From NCBI GenBank assembly GCA_913009315.1, contig CAJVZA010000051.1:1-14860 (forward strand): a DNA stretch of 14,860 bases, written 5' to 3'. Positions within the stretch are counted from its first letter, which is position 1, and each line of letters starts with the position of its first letter. A model generated the notes under the pieces. It was not told where the DNA came from. It saw nothing but the letters and a program-made list of their open reading frames with translations, and ran no database searches. Position numbers and translations under genes: made by a program. This DNA is from an uncultured Hippea sp. GTDB lineage: Bacteria; Campylobacterota_A; Desulfurellia; JAADFJ01. Shown piece by piece: positions 14,739 to 14,860 of the stretch.

Positions 14739-14860
14739 AGATCGGAAGAGCGTCGTGTAGGGAAAGAGTGTAGATCTCGGTGGTCGCCGTATCATTAAAA
14801 AAAAAAAACATAAGAATAGAAAAAAAGAGAAAAAAAAAAATAAAATCACTTTAGTATCAT
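14739..14860. other. Illumina universal (P5-side) adapter and junk (non-genomic)
   Basis: 14739-14796 is the reverse complement of the TruSeq universal adapter: it begins AGATCGGAAGAGCGTCGTGT and ends GGTCGCCGTATCATT. A run of 12 A follows (14797-14808), then AT-rich low-complexity sequence typical of read-through past the fragment end. Translated on the minus strand it gives the well-known artefact peptide ending STLFPYTTLFRS in front of uvrA. Confidence 0.98.

Noticed and set aside
14739-14849. N-terminal extension of UvrA (F-rich, ending STLFPYTTLFRS)
   Set aside because: It is translated sequencing adapter and low-complexity sequence, not protein.

Overview
The window is a metagenome- or isolate-type assembly contig whose two ends are not genomic. 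Positions 1-116 and 14739-14860 are Illumina TruSeq adapter plus low-complexity junk, so the biological insert is about 117-14738. It looks bacterial: AT-rich (roughly 60-65% AT by eye), compact, with Shine-Dalgarno sites and ATG/TTG starts. The flagellar export and stator genes (MotB with an OmpA-like peptidoglycan-binding domain, FliL, short FliN) fit a motile, probably diderm bacterium. I cannot name the phylum from the sequence alone.

Layout. On the minus strand at the left are a 3'-truncated histidine ammonia-lyase (hutH) and, overlapping it by 4 nt, a MarR-type regulator with a C-terminal GNAT-like domain. Both are driven by a consensus promoter with a palindrome just downstream of its -10 box. 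Divergent from this, on the plus strand, are a small two-TM protein and a flagellar sigma-28 (fliA). A gene-poor stretch (3276-4385) follows, holding one small hypothetical gene and a potentially structured segment. Next comes the flagellar cluster motA-motB-fliL-fliN-fliO-fliP-[423-bp gap]-fliQ-fliR-flhB. Most junctions overlap or nearly abut. The flagellar genes commonly found nearby, fliM (between fliL and fliN) and flhA (after flhB), are absent from these places.

A perfect 22-bp inverted repeat with an 11-nt loop sits exactly on the flhB stop codon and marks where the flagellar run ends. After it a separate promoter drives a divergent ATP-type phosphoenolpyruvate carboxykinase homologue, then a 36-codon overlapping ORF, a hairpin, and about 450 bp without a convincing gene. 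The right end is uvrA on the minus strand, lacking its N-terminus because the contig stops.

Functionally, the centre encodes the stator (MotA/B), the stator-associated FliL, a C-ring component (FliN), and the export-gate membrane proteins (FliO, P, Q, R, FlhB), with FliA as the likely late-flagellar sigma factor. HutH (histidine to urocanate) and the PEPCK-like protein suggest amino-acid catabolism and anaplerotic/gluconeogenic metabolism. I see no clearly new defence or mobile system. The most interesting signals are the flhB-stop inverted repeat, a metal-ligand substitution in the PEPCK homologue, the regulator-hutH coupling, and the broken flagellar synteny.
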